Below, one piece after another: positions 51,756 to 60,419 of a stretch of 64,000 bases of DNA. The translations under genes were made by a program, and so were the position numbers. The notes below the pieces were generated by a model. The model did no database searches, was not told where the DNA came from, and saw nothing but the letters and a program-made list of their open reading frames with translations. How positions within the stretch are numbered: position 1 is the stretch's first letter; the number at the start of each line of letters is the position of its first letter. Source of the DNA: an uncultured Actinomycetes bacterium (GTDB lineage: Bacteria; Actinomycetota; Actinomycetes; S36-B12; UBA10799); contig CAMPEQ010000006.1 in NCBI GenBank assembly GCA_946803585.1, positions 62,001 to 126,000 of the forward strand, given 5' to 3'.

Positions 51756-51783
51756 TTGCCGCGAGGTGGAAACTGGGGATACT
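51756..51783 (+). promoter_or_regulatory. Candidate mraZ/dcw promoter
   Basis: TTGCCG (51756-51761) and GATACT (51778-51783) with a 16-base spacer fit a vegetative promoter. The spacer and the following bases contain TGG-rich repeats (TGGAA at 51767, TGGGG at 51774) of the type bound by MraZ in other bacteria. Confidence 0.45.
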
Positions 51784-51824
51784 GAGGGTGACTAGGCATG
51801 AAAATGGTGCTCTAGGGTTGAAAG

Positions 51825-51839
51825 TGGAGGGAAATGGAG
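51825..51839. promoter_or_regulatory. Candidate MraZ-binding direct repeats
   Basis: TGGAG occurs at 51825-51829 and again at 51835-51839, exactly 10 bases apart, with a related TGGTG at 51805. E. coli MraZ binds TGGGN repeats separated by 5 bases before mraZ. The position here, 64 bases before the mraZ ATG, suggests autorepression of the dcw operon. Confidence 0.45.
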
Positions 51840-51902
51840 TAACCTCGCATACAGCGGAGTCATTGGGGCTCTTGTCTGCAGGCGTGGAGGGAGTGGTGTC
51901 CG

Positions 51903-52334
51903 ATGTTTCTCGGTACGCATTCCCCGTTGCTAGACGGGAAGGGTCGGCTGGTACTCCCGGCGAAGTTTCGCGACGCGCTCGCTGACGGATTGGTGTTGTC
52001 TAAAGGCCAAGACCGGTCAGTGGTGGTGTGGCCCGTCGCAGAGTTCGGTGACTACGCAAACCGTATCCGCGAGGCCTCGCGAACTGACGCACGAGCTCGT
52101 GCCTACTCACGAGTGCTCTTCTCAGCAGCATTCGATCAAGTTCCGGACAAGCAGGGGCGGATCAGCATCCCGACGCCACTTCGTGACTACGCAGACCTAG
52201 AGCGTGAATGTGTCGTCGTGGGTAATCACGACACTCTCGAGATCTGGAACCCGACGAGCTGGCAGGCGTACTTGTCAGCCCAGGACCCGGCATTCGCCGG
52301 ACTGACGGAGGAGGTGGTTCCAGGAGTCTTCTAG
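51903..52334 (+). CDS. mraZ: Transcriptional regulator MraZ
   Basis: MraZ, 143 residues, made of two AbrB-like swapped-hairpin domains. MFLGTHSPLLDGKGRLVLPAK is the first domain start, and DKQGRISIPTPLRDYADLE with VVVGNHDTLEIWNP the second. MraZ binds DNA as a ring and represses the dcw cluster in several bacteria. GGAGGG precedes the ATG. TGGAG repeats upstream are a likely operator. A structured 270-base gap separates it from rsmH. Confidence 0.94.
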   Translation: MFLGTHSPLLDGKGRLVLPAKFRDALADGLVLSKGQDRSVVVWPVAEFGDYANRIREASRTDARARAYSRVLFSAAFDQVPDKQGRISIPTPLRDYADLERECVVVGNHDTLEIWNPTSWQAYLSAQDPAFAGLTEEVVPGVF

Positions 52335-52403
52335 AACCCCGACCTACCAACACCCCACCGCAGTCCGGTGGCGTTGATTGAGGCCCCTGGCCGCCGTTTC
52401 GCT

Positions 52404-52433
52404 CCAGCGGAACACCTTCCCCGGTATCGCTGG
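52404..52433 (+). ncRNA. First CUUCCCC-loop hairpin (mraW-type RNA element)
   Basis: CCAGCG (52404-52409) pairs with CGCTGG (52428-52433), enclosing CTTCCCC at 52416-52422. The inner ACC/GGT can also pair. The mraW RNA motif of actinobacteria is described as a hairpin with a conserved CUUCCCC loop in the leader of mraW (rsmH). This copy has a less perfect stem than the neighbouring one. Confidence 0.55.
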
Positions 52434-52445
52434 ATCACGTATCGA

Positions 52446-52468
52446 TCGATGTTCTTCCCCAACATCGA
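52446..52468 (+). ncRNA. Second CUUCCCC-loop hairpin (mraW RNA motif)
   Basis: TCGATGTT (52446-52453) and AACATCGA (52461-52468) are perfect complements with exactly CTTCCCC as the 7-base loop. This matches the mraW RNA motif in loop sequence and in place, 136 bases before the rsmH ATG. It is probably a cis-regulatory element of rsmH and the downstream dcw genes; the ligand or partner is unknown. Confidence 0.75.
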
Positions 52469-52604
52469 CAGATGCGCGGACGGGGACCTGAATCCACGCC
52501 ACCAATTCATCCTCCATCTACCGGATCCGACTCCTCGACCAGTAACCAAACCAACCACTCCCAGCTCACGCGAACGTGAACCAAAAGCGGATAGAGAGGT
52601 CGCC

Positions 52605-53546
52605 ATGCATGTTCCGGTGCAGCTTGAGCAATGTCTAGACCTACTCACCCCAGCTGCTGAGCGCCCTGGTGCGGTGATGCTCGATGGAACCCTGGGACTT
52701 GGCGGCCACGCGGAGGCCTTCCTCACCAGGTTCCCCGAGTTGACGGTCCTTGGACTCGACCGGGATCCCATCGCACTGCAGAAGGCAGGTGAACGCCTTG
52801 CCCGCTTCGGTGACCGATTCGTTCCTATTGCCGGTGAGCACGAGCAGCTTGCAGAGCTACTGCCCAAGCACAACGGGGGGCAGCTAGACGCGGCGCTATT
52901 TGACCTCGGCGTATCCAGTATGCAACTCGATGAGAGCGAACGGGGCTTCTCGTATTCACGCCCGGCTCCGCTGGATATGCGAATGAACCCATCAGACACC
53001 CTGACGGCGGCTGAGGTTGTCAATACCTACAGCCCAGGGGACCTCGTGCGGGTTCTGCGGGAGTACGGCGAGGAGCGTAGTGCAACTCGGATTGTCAGTG
53101 CGATCGTTCGCCGACGCGATATTGCCCCACTAACAACGACGACGGAACTGGCTGAAATCGTTCGTGATGCTATTCCCGCGCCGGCTAAGAGAACTGGTGG
53201 GAACCCAGCGAAGCGATCGTTCCAAGCGATCCGAATTGAAGTTAACCGGGAGCTCGCAGGCTTGCCCACCGCAATAGACGCTGCGCTGGCAGCCCTAGTT
53301 GTGGGTGGACGGATTGCGGTTATCTCCTATCACTCGCTAGAAGATCGAATTATCAAACGACGATTTGCGGCTGATTCCAAGGAATCTAGCCCGATTCGTC
53401 TCCCGGTTATTCCCGACGACTCGCGGCCTCGGTTGCGGCAACTCACTAGGGGAGCGCAGGTACCGTCTGATGAGGAGATTTCTACCAATCCGCGGGCAGC
53501 TTCAGCGAAGCTTCGCGCCGTCGAGCGTGTGAGGGAGGCAGCATGA
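52605..53546 (+). CDS. rsmH: 16S rRNA (cytosine(1402)-N(4))-methyltransferase
   Basis: RsmH (MraW), 313 residues, methylating N4 of C1402 in 16S rRNA. HVPVQLEQCLDLL opens it, and the SAM site is DGTLGLGGHAEAFL (~28). FDLGVSSMQLDESERGFSY and MRMNP follow, with RSFQAIRIEVNREL and ISYHSLEDRIIKR near the C-terminus. ATG 52605 has AGAGAGG 5-6 bases upstream; the open frame continues 79 codons upstream through the RNA hairpins, so that part is leader. Its TGA overlaps the ftsL ATG. Confidence 0.95.
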   Translation: MHVPVQLEQCLDLLTPAAERPGAVMLDGTLGLGGHAEAFLTRFPELTVLGLDRDPIALQKAGERLARFGDRFVPIAGEHEQLAELLPKHNGGQLDAALFDLGVSSMQLDESERGFSYSRPAPLDMRMNPSDTLTAAEVVNTYSPGDLVRVLREYGEERSATRIVSAIVRRRDIAPLTTTTELAEIVRDAIPAPAKRTGGNPAKRSFQAIRIEVNRELAGLPTAIDAALAALVVGGRIAVISYHSLEDRIIKRRFAADSKESSPIRLPVIPDDSRPRLRQLTRGAQVPSDEEISTNPRAASAKLRAVERVREAA

Positions 53547-54388
53547 CCGCGATACCGCATCAAGGCGTTGGTACAAGCAAGATCGATGCTGCCGGAATGC
53601 GCTCTCGTGTTGGTGCCCGACTGGTGCGGCCGAGTCGCTCGTCGGCGTCCAAAGCGGGTCAGTCCCAATCCTCGCAGCGGAGCGCTACCGGTCGCCCACC
53701 ACACGACGGAATCGCGATGAGTGGTGCGGCGGGTGCAATCAGTGCTCCAAGTGCCAGCGTCGCAGGTCTATCAACGACCTTGGGTCTGAGCCATCTACGG
53801 CTCGTAGTGTCGGGCGGACGCCTTCGGTTGGGCAATGGTGCCTTCATCATTCTCGTTCTGGGGCTCTTGACCGCCACGCTCTTCTCTCTACTCCTACTCA
53901 ACACCTCGCTAGCCGAGAACAGCTTTCAACTGCAGACCATTCGCAAGGACAGTCGTGAACTGACGCTGCGGGAACAGGTTCTAAGCGAGGAGTTGGCTGC
54001 GGCGGAGTCGCCTATCGGGCTACAAGAACGAGCCACCGAGCTCGGAATGGTGGCCGCCGGAAGTCCGGTGTTCCTGCGCTTGACAGACGGCAAGATCCTT
54101 GGCGAGTCCGACCCGGCGGTCGCGCCACCCGCGCCGAAGGTTAAGAAGCCCAAGGCCGAAGACGCAGCTCCGGTTGTGGTCCCCCCGGGTGGTGAGGTGC
54201 CCGTTACCGGCGGTTTAGGAGCTGGTGAAGTGCCTGTCGGTCCGGGGAGTTCTGCGCTTAGTAGTGGAACATCAGGAGAGTCGAGCGCAACGCTCTCGAC
54301 TGGGACTAGTGCCGGTTCTGCTTCCTCAGGGGTAGGCGCGAGCGGCGGCGAACAACCTGTTCGGGATTTACTGGGAGCTAATCGTTGA
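53543..54388 (+). CDS. ftsL: FtsL-like septum formation protein with long tails
   Basis: A 281-residue bitopic membrane protein in the ftsL position. After a ~105-residue Ser/Ala-rich cytoplasmic stretch comes one helix (GAFIILVLGLLTATLFSLLLL, ~108-128). A periplasmic coiled coil follows (ENSFQLQTIRKDSRELTLRE through the ELAAAESPIGLQERATELGM block). FtsL works with DivIC/FtsB and FtsQ to activate the divisome. The last ~90 residues are Pro/Lys then Gly/Ser-rich, which is longer than usual. ATGA overlap with rsmH; its stop overlaps the ftsI start. Confidence 0.85.
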   Translation: MTAIPHQGVGTSKIDAAGMRSRVGARLVRPSRSSASKAGQSQSSQRSATGRPPHDGIAMSGAAGAISAPSASVAGLSTTLGLSHLRLVVSGGRLRLGNGAFIILVLGLLTATLFSLLLLNTSLAENSFQLQTIRKDSRELTLREQVLSEELAAAESPIGLQERATELGMVAAGSPVFLRLTDGKILGESDPAVAPPAPKVKKPKAEDAAPVVVPPGGEVPVTGGLGAGEVPVGPGSSALSSGTSGESSATLSTGTSAGSASSGVGASGGEQPVRDLLGANR

Positions 54389-56337
54389 GTTTGAGTTCAC
54401 CGCCTCGGCGGTCGCGGGGGCGTCGCGATGACCCAGATGGCTGGGACGATCGTGATTCGCGTAGTCATGACTCGCCACTGGGTCGGCTCTATGCATCCGT
54501 TTCAGCACCGTTCACGCTGAAGGACGGCCAAGGTCGGCTGAAGGTTCTGTTGATCTGCGGGCTCTTTGTCTTCTCGCTATTCGCGGCCCGTCTAGTCGAT
54601 CTGCAGGTTGTGAAGGGCGATGCGCTGGCCTCAGTCGCGCAGAACTCGCGCACTGTGAAGGTAGATCAGCCCGCCGAGCGGGGAAAGATCTACGACGCGA
54701 GCGGAATCGCATTGGCCCAAAGCGTCCCAGCGCGTGACATCACGGCAGATCCCTACCTGATTGATGACCCCGAGTACTACGCGGAGCAACTGTCTCCGAT
54801 CGTTGGCATTGCGCCTGAGAAGATCGTGGAGTCGTTGCAGCGCAAGACCAACTCCAACGGAAACGAAGTCCGGTTCGCCTATGTGGCTCGCAAACTCGAG
54901 CTGTCAAAGTGGGACGAGATCCGTGAGCTGAATCTCCCAGGTAAGAGTGCTGGGTCCGGGCTGCCGGGTATGTACAGCGAACCAGCGTCAAAGCGGGTGT
55001 ACCCATCCGGGTCGCTGGCCGCAAATCTGCTGGGATACACAAACGCGGAAAGGACCGGGGTCGCAGGACTTGAGGCCCAGTTCGACGACGAACTAGCTGG
55101 TGTCGACGGCTCGAAGACATACGAGCGCAGTGCTACCGGGGGAGAGATTCCGACGGGAACTGGCACTGAGGTCGAGGCGCAGCCTGGTTCCAGCATCCAG
55201 CTTACGATCAACCGTGACCTGCAGTGGATAGCTCAGAAGCAGATCAACGCAAGTATCAAGAGATTTGATGCCGATAGCGCAGTTGTCGTGGCGATGGACC
55301 CCAAGACTGGCCGCCTGCTGGCGGTCGCGCAATCACCAGGCGCTGACCCCAACAACATCAAAGAGGGCGATGCGGAACGACTGCGGAACAATGCTGTTGA
55401 GCAGGCATTCGATCCTGGCTCAACGGGAAAGGTCATGACGATGGCTGCGGTGCTTGACCAGGGCGCGGCAGATTCGTCGACAGTCTTCAAAGTCCCCAAT
55501 CGATTGCCCCGTCCAAATGGCGACGGCGAGTTCCTCTTCAAGGACGATGTTGACCACCCCTTCTACAAGATGACCTTGGCTGGTGTTCTCGCTCAATCTA
55601 GTAATATCGGCACGATTCAAGCTGCTGAACTCATCGGTGAGGACACGCAGTATGACTACATGAAGAAGTTCGGTATCGGTGAGCCTACTGGCCTCGGTAG
55701 CCCGCTAGAGAACAAAGGCGAGCTACTTCCGACGTCGCAATGGGGCGACCTCACCTTCCCCAACGTCGCCTATGGGCAGGGCTACTCGACCAACGCGGTA
55801 CAGATGGCGTCAGTATTCGCAACCGTGGCGAACGGTGGCGAGCGGGTCGCTCCCAAACTTGTGGACGCGAAGATCGACCCCGAAGGAAACGTTGATCGAA
55901 CTCCAGATCCGGAGGTGACTCGGGTTATCAGCGATGAGGCTGCCGACGAGCTGACCGTGATGATGGAGCAGGTTGTGCTTGAGGGCGGGACTGCCCAAGG
56001 TATCGCGAATGTTCCCGGCTACCGAGTGGCTGGCAAGACTGGAACTGCGCAGCTCTACGATCCCGAAGCGAACGGCGGGACCGGCGGATATCGAGGATAT
56101 GTCGCCTCGTTCATTGGCTTCGCTCCCGCAGACGATCCCAAGCTGGTGGTGGCAGTCGTCACCCGCAACCCAAAGCGAGAGTACTTCGGTGGCGTCACGG
56201 GCGGGCCAGTATTCAAAGCGGTCATGACTGCCGGACTACAGATGATGGAGATCCCGCCCTCGGGTGAGGAGTCTCCAGTCCTTGAGCTACACACCAAGGG
56301 GTCGACAAAGGGCGGGCCCTGGAACTGGCACGGGTGA
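54385..56337 (+). CDS. ftsI: Penicillin-binding protein, septal transpeptidase FtsI
   Basis: A 650-residue class B penicillin-binding protein that cross-links septal peptidoglycan. A cytoplasmic Arg/Asp-rich N-terminus precedes a membrane helix at ~55-72. The dimerisation domain has RGKIYDASGIALAQSVPARD. The transpeptidase motifs are FDPGSTGKVMTMA (SxxK, Ser ~350), AQSSNIGTIQ (SxN) and VAGKTGTAQ (KTG). The start is TTG 54385, overlapping the ftsL stop, with GGGAGC upstream. Its stop overlaps the murE GTG (GTGA). Confidence 0.94.
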   Translation: MSLSSPPRRSRGRRDDPDGWDDRDSRSHDSPLGRLYASVSAPFTLKDGQGRLKVLLICGLFVFSLFAARLVDLQVVKGDALASVAQNSRTVKVDQPAERGKIYDASGIALAQSVPARDITADPYLIDDPEYYAEQLSPIVGIAPEKIVESLQRKTNSNGNEVRFAYVARKLELSKWDEIRELNLPGKSAGSGLPGMYSEPASKRVYPSGSLAANLLGYTNAERTGVAGLEAQFDDELAGVDGSKTYERSATGGEIPTGTGTEVEAQPGSSIQLTINRDLQWIAQKQINASIKRFDADSAVVVAMDPKTGRLLAVAQSPGADPNNIKEGDAERLRNNAVEQAFDPGSTGKVMTMAAVLDQGAADSSTVFKVPNRLPRPNGDGEFLFKDDVDHPFYKMTLAGVLAQSSNIGTIQAAELIGEDTQYDYMKKFGIGEPTGLGSPLENKGELLPTSQWGDLTFPNVAYGQGYSTNAVQMASVFATVANGGERVAPKLVDAKIDPEGNVDRTPDPEVTRVISDEAADELTVMMEQVVLEGGTAQGIANVPGYRVAGKTGTAQLYDPEANGGTGGYRGYVASFIGFAPADDPKLVVAVVTRNPKREYFGGVTGGPVFKAVMTAGLQMMEIPPSGEESPVLELHTKGSTKGGPWNWHG

Positions 56338-57917
56338 GTCCCGCGACGATGGAGCCTCCTGGTGATAGCCCCATCACCCACCTTCTCAGGCCGACCGTCA
56401 TCCCCAAACCACTGACTGAACTCGCTGAACTACTTGACGTAGTTGGGGAAGGACTCGGTGACACGTCAATAGTCGGCGTCACGCTCGACTCTCGCAGAGT
56501 GGCCGACGGTGACCTTTACGCGGCACTTGCTGGCGCACATGTCCACGGTGCCCAGTTCGCTGAACAGGCCGCCGGTGCTGGAGCAGTGGCCATTCTTACC
56601 GACGAGGTCGGCGTCGATCTGATCGATTCCGAGCTTGGTGTTCCAGTTCTCGTCGTTGACGACCCGCGGGAGGTGCTGGGGAAGGTTTCCTCGTGGGTGT
56701 ATGACGATCCCTCAGCGAAGTTGAAGATTATCGGTGTGACTGGAACTGACGGCAAGACGACCGTGGCGATGTTGGCGGAGGCCGCCCTGCAGGCAGCTGG
56801 ACTGGTGACGGGCTTGATCGGAACGGTTGTCACCAGGATCGGTGATAGGTCCCAGCCTGCGGTCCGAACCACTCCAGAGGCGCCAGATCTACATGCGCTC
56901 TTGGCCGTCATGATTGAGCACGGAGTTGAGGCGGTGGCGATGGAGGTCTCGAGTCATGCCCTAGCCCTCGGGCGAGTGTCCGCTGTGGCGTTCGATGTGG
57001 CGGTATTTACCAACCTTGGCCACGATCACCTTGACTTCCACGGCGACCAAGAGCACTACTTTGAGGCGAAGGCTTCGCTATTCACTCCCGCGTACTCGAG
57101 GGCAGCCGTCGTATGTGTCGACGACGAGTGGGGAGAAAGACTGGCGAACAACGCGTCGATCCCGACGGCGACGTTCTCAGTACTTGGCCATGATGATCAC
57201 TCAACCGAAATTGCCGACTGGACAGTAGCCGATCTCGACACGGCCAGCGTTGGATGGAAGTTCCGGCTACTTGGTCCGCAGGGTCAGTACCGAGCGGGAT
57301 GTCGGCTCCCGGGTCTCTTTAACGTGAGCAACGCTGTGGCTGCAACGGTTGCGGTGGCGACAATCACCGGCGACATCTCGCAGGCTGCAAGCGGAGTTGC
57401 GCAGAGCCCAGGTGTTCCCGGTCGGATGGAGCAAGTGGGGACTGACACTGCGATCGCCGCACTTGTGGACTATGCCCACACCCCCGATGCGGTCGCGAGG
57501 GCTATCGCGGTTGGCCGGACTCTCGCTGACTCTCGTTTTGGCAGATTGATCGTTGTCTTGGGCTGCGGAGGTGACCGCGACACAGAGAAGCGCCCGTTAA
57601 TGGGGGCAGCCGCTGCCCGAGGAGCGGACGTGGCAATTATCACCGACGACAATCCCAGAACAGAGGATCCCGCCGTGATCAGGCGGGAGATGATGGCAGG
57701 TATGGGCCGAGACGGAACGGTTACCCGAGCCGAGACGGTGGAGATCGGTGACCGGGTCGCCGCCCTGCGCCACGCCGTGGCGATCGCGAGGGATGAGGAC
57801 GTGATTCTCGCTTTGGGTAAGGGCCATGAAGCGACCCAAGAGGTGAACGGCATCCGGACCGCTCTCGATGATCGGTTGGTTCTCGGTGCAGCACTGACAG
57901 GCGAACACCGTGATTGA
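56334..57917 (+). CDS. murE: UDP-MurNAc-tripeptide synthetase, diaminopimelate type
   Basis: MurE, 527 residues, adding the third amino acid to UDP-MurNAc-L-Ala-D-Glu. The ATP loop is VTGTDGKTTVAM (~145). MEVSSHALALGRV and FTNLGHDHLDFHGD (Mg/His block) follow. DDNPRTEDP (~440) is the DNPR signature of enzymes that use meso-diaminopimelate. VDYAHTPDAVARAI is also present. The start is GTG 56334. Its end overlaps murF by 8 bases. The first ~30 residues are a variable extension. Confidence 0.95.
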   Translation: MSPATMEPPGDSPITHLLRPTVIPKPLTELAELLDVVGEGLGDTSIVGVTLDSRRVADGDLYAALAGAHVHGAQFAEQAAGAGAVAILTDEVGVDLIDSELGVPVLVVDDPREVLGKVSSWVYDDPSAKLKIIGVTGTDGKTTVAMLAEAALQAAGLVTGLIGTVVTRIGDRSQPAVRTTPEAPDLHALLAVMIEHGVEAVAMEVSSHALALGRVSAVAFDVAVFTNLGHDHLDFHGDQEHYFEAKASLFTPAYSRAAVVCVDDEWGERLANNASIPTATFSVLGHDDHSTEIADWTVADLDTASVGWKFRLLGPQGQYRAGCRLPGLFNVSNAVAATVAVATITGDISQAASGVAQSPGVPGRMEQVGTDTAIAALVDYAHTPDAVARAIAVGRTLADSRFGRLIVVLGCGGDRDTEKRPLMGAAAARGADVAIITDDNPRTEDPAVIRREMMAGMGRDGTVTRAETVEIGDRVAALRHAVAIARDEDVILALGKGHEATQEVNGIRTALDDRLVLGAALTGEHRD

Positions 57918-59355
57918 GATGACTATTGCGCAGATTGCGCGGGCGGTCTCCGGTGAGATGTCACCGGATCTTGGCGCCAGCGAAGTCGTGACCGGCGATG
58001 TTGTTCACGACTCCCGACTCGTGACACCTGGCGATCTGTTTATCGCGATCGTTGGGGACAGTCACGATGGCCATCACTACGTGGAGGCGGCGCTGAACTC
58101 TGGCGCCGTTGCTGCGATCGTGGCTGACTCGCAGACGCCAACTGGATCCGGTCAAGGACGAGACAGCCGCCGGATCACAGTGGTGGACACACTTACCGCT
58201 TTCGGACAGGTGGCTTCGGCGGTGATCGCCGCAAGCTCAAATCTGACGGTCCTAGCGATGACGGGGTCCAGTGGTAAGACGAGCACAAAGGACATCCTTG
58301 GCCAGATATTGGGCCATGCCCAGCAGACGGTTGCCCCGCCCGGATCGTTCAACAACGAGATCGGGATGCCAACGACGATCTGTGCGGTGACAGACAAGAC
58401 TCGCTACCTAGTGCTTGAGATGGGTGCTCGTGGGATTGGCCATATTGCGACCCTGTGCCAAATCGCCCGACCCGATATTGCAATTGCGCTCAACGTCGGA
58501 TCCGCACATCTAGGCGAGTTCGGCTCGCAGGCTGCGATCGCGCAGGCAAAAGCAGAGATCGTCGAGGCGCTGCACCCTGCGGGAATCGCGATTCTGAATG
58601 CCGACGACCCGAATGTTGCGGCGATGGCGGATCGAACCACCGCCTCGATCCGATGGTTCGGCAGCAGTAAGAGCGCCGACGTCCAAGTTGTGGACGTGGA
58701 GTTAGACGAGACCGCCCGCGTCGAGCTCACGTTGCGCATTGACGAGCAAACTCGAACAATCCCGCTGCAACTGCGGGGCGCCCACCAAGGCCTGAATGTC
58801 GCAGCAGCGGTCGCCGCTGCCACCGCGGCGGGGCTGTGCGCCGAGGAGGTCTTCGATTCGTTGCCGCACGTACGCCAGGAGTCACGATGGCGGATGGAGG
58901 TCACCATCACTAACGATGGGACTGCTGTGATTAACGATGCTTACAACGCGAATCCGGAATCGATGTTGGCCGGTTTACGCGCCCTTGCCGCGATGGGTAA
59001 GGGTAAGCAGACCTGGGCGGTACTAGGGGAGATGCGCGAACTAGGCGACGAGTCGATGATGGCTCATGATGCGGTGGGTCGGGCAGCTGTTCGGCTTGGG
59101 ATAGACAACCTCGTAGGGATAGGTCCACCTTGTCGTCCGATGGTGCTCGGCGCGGCTAGTGAGGGCTACTACGGGTCGGAGGCCTACTATTCGCCAGAGG
59201 TTTCCGATGCTGCGGAGTACCTTCGGACAAGAGTTGGGGCAGGTGACGTCATCCTCGTGAAGGCTTCCAGAGGAGTCGCCCTCGAACACCTGGCTGCCGA
59301 ATTGATTGCCGCACACGGTGGGCCGCAACCCACAGCTGAGGGAGCTCCTCGGTGA
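57910..59355 (+). CDS. murF: UDP-MurNAc-tripeptide--D-alanyl-D-alanine ligase
   Basis: MurF, 481 residues, adding D-Ala-D-Ala (made by Ddl) to the stem peptide. MTGSSGKTSTKDILGQIL is the ATP loop (~118), with FNNEIGMPTTICAV and LVLEMGARGIGHI. INDAYNANPESMLAGLRALA and AVLGEMRELGDES are near the C-terminus. GTG 57910 overlaps murE; an ATG three codons later is an alternative start. Its stop overlaps the mraY GTG. Confidence 0.95.
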   Translation: MIEMTIAQIARAVSGEMSPDLGASEVVTGDVVHDSRLVTPGDLFIAIVGDSHDGHHYVEAALNSGAVAAIVADSQTPTGSGQGRDSRRITVVDTLTAFGQVASAVIAASSNLTVLAMTGSSGKTSTKDILGQILGHAQQTVAPPGSFNNEIGMPTTICAVTDKTRYLVLEMGARGIGHIATLCQIARPDIAIALNVGSAHLGEFGSQAAIAQAKAEIVEALHPAGIAILNADDPNVAAMADRTTASIRWFGSSKSADVQVVDVELDETARVELTLRIDEQTRTIPLQLRGAHQGLNVAAAVAAATAAGLCAEEVFDSLPHVRQESRWRMEVTITNDGTAVINDAYNANPESMLAGLRALAAMGKGKQTWAVLGEMRELGDESMMAHDAVGRAAVRLGIDNLVGIGPPCRPMVLGAASEGYYGSEAYYSPEVSDAAEYLRTRVGAGDVILVKASRGVALEHLAAELIAAHGGPQPTAEGAPR

Positions 59356-60419
59356 TTTTTGTTATTGTTTCGGCCGTTGTGGCACTGCTCACGACCTTGT
59401 TTGGCACGCCGCTGTTGATACGCGCATTGCGTTCGCATGGGTATTCCCAGGCGATCCGTGTGTCGAAGGAGGGTGAGCCCTACCCAGAGCATGAAGGTAA
59501 ACGCGGGACGCCGTCGATGGGTGGGGCGGCGATCATCCTGGCCGTGTGCCTGGGTTACCTCGCTTCACACCTAGTCTCTGGCAGAGGACCCACCGCTTCT
59601 GGACTACTTGCGCTCTATCTGATTGTCGGTCTCGGAGCAGTTGGTTTCATCGATGACTACCTGAAAATATTCCGCCGCCGGGCCACCGGAATGCGGGCAC
59701 GCACCAAACTCGTCGGTCAAGCAATGGTCGCGTTGACATTCGCTTGGTTCGTCACCCAGTTCCCAGATCCCGACGGCGTTACTCCAGCGTCGCGGGCGAT
59801 CTCGTTTATCCGCGATACGCCCCTGGTGTTGCCAACAGCGATATTTGTCTTGTGGATCTGGTTCCTGGTGACTGCCACGACTAACTCGGTCAACCTGACT
59901 GACGGGCTCGACGGGTTAGCCACCGGCGCATCGATGATGACGTTCATGGCCTACACGCTCATTTCGGTATGGCAGTACGGTCAGAGTTGTTCGTTTGAGG
60001 TCTTCACTCGGTGCTACACCGTCCGAGATCCCCTGGATATGGCGGTTCTGGCAGCAGCCTTAGCCGGGGCCTGTTTTGGGTTCTTGTGGTGGAATACGTC
60101 TCCGGCGAAGATCTTTATGGGCGACACGGGTTCGTTGGCCCTCGGCGGAGCGATCGCCGCATTCGCGATTCTGAGTCAGACCGAACTGCTTCTCATCTTC
60201 TTGGGTGGGCTGTTCCTCCTGATCACCCTGTCGGTTATCGGCCAGGTCGGCTCTTACAAGCTCACAGGTAAGCGAATGTTCCGCATGGCCCCGCTTCATC
60301 ACCACTTTGAGATGAAGGGTTGGGGTGAGGTGACCATCGTTGTGCGGTTCTGGATCATTCAAGGCCTCTTTGTCGCGGCCGGTCTCGGCTTGTTCTACGG
60401 AGAATGGGTTCGCACATGA
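59352..60419 (+). CDS. mraY: Phospho-N-acetylmuramoyl-pentapeptide-transferase
   Basis: MraY, 355 residues, an integral membrane enzyme (about ten helices) that makes lipid I from UDP-MurNAc-pentapeptide and undecaprenyl phosphate. Conserved cytoplasmic-loop motifs are KRGTPSMGGAAIILA, FIDDYLKIFRRR (Asp pair), NSVNLTDGLDGLATG, FMGDTGSLALGG and APLHHHFEMKGW. The start is GTG 59352, overlapping the murF stop, and the end overlaps murD (ATGA). Confidence 0.96.
   Translation: MIFVIVSAVVALLTTLFGTPLLIRALRSHGYSQAIRVSKEGEPYPEHEGKRGTPSMGGAAIILAVCLGYLASHLVSGRGPTASGLLALYLIVGLGAVGFIDDYLKIFRRRATGMRARTKLVGQAMVALTFAWFVTQFPDPDGVTPASRAISFIRDTPLVLPTAIFVLWIWFLVTATTNSVNLTDGLDGLATGASMMTFMAYTLISVWQYGQSCSFEVFTRCYTVRDPLDMAVLAAALAGACFGFLWWNTSPAKIFMGDTGSLALGGAIAAFAILSQTELLLIFLGGLFLLITLSVIGQVGSYKLTGKRMFRMAPLHHHFEMKGWGEVTIVVRFWIIQGLFVAAGLGLFYGEWVRT

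Noticed and set aside
52368-52604. N-terminal extension of rsmH by 79 codons
   Set aside because: The open frame runs through the CUUCCCC hairpins, has no similarity to RsmH, and a good ribosome site sits at the ATG 52605.
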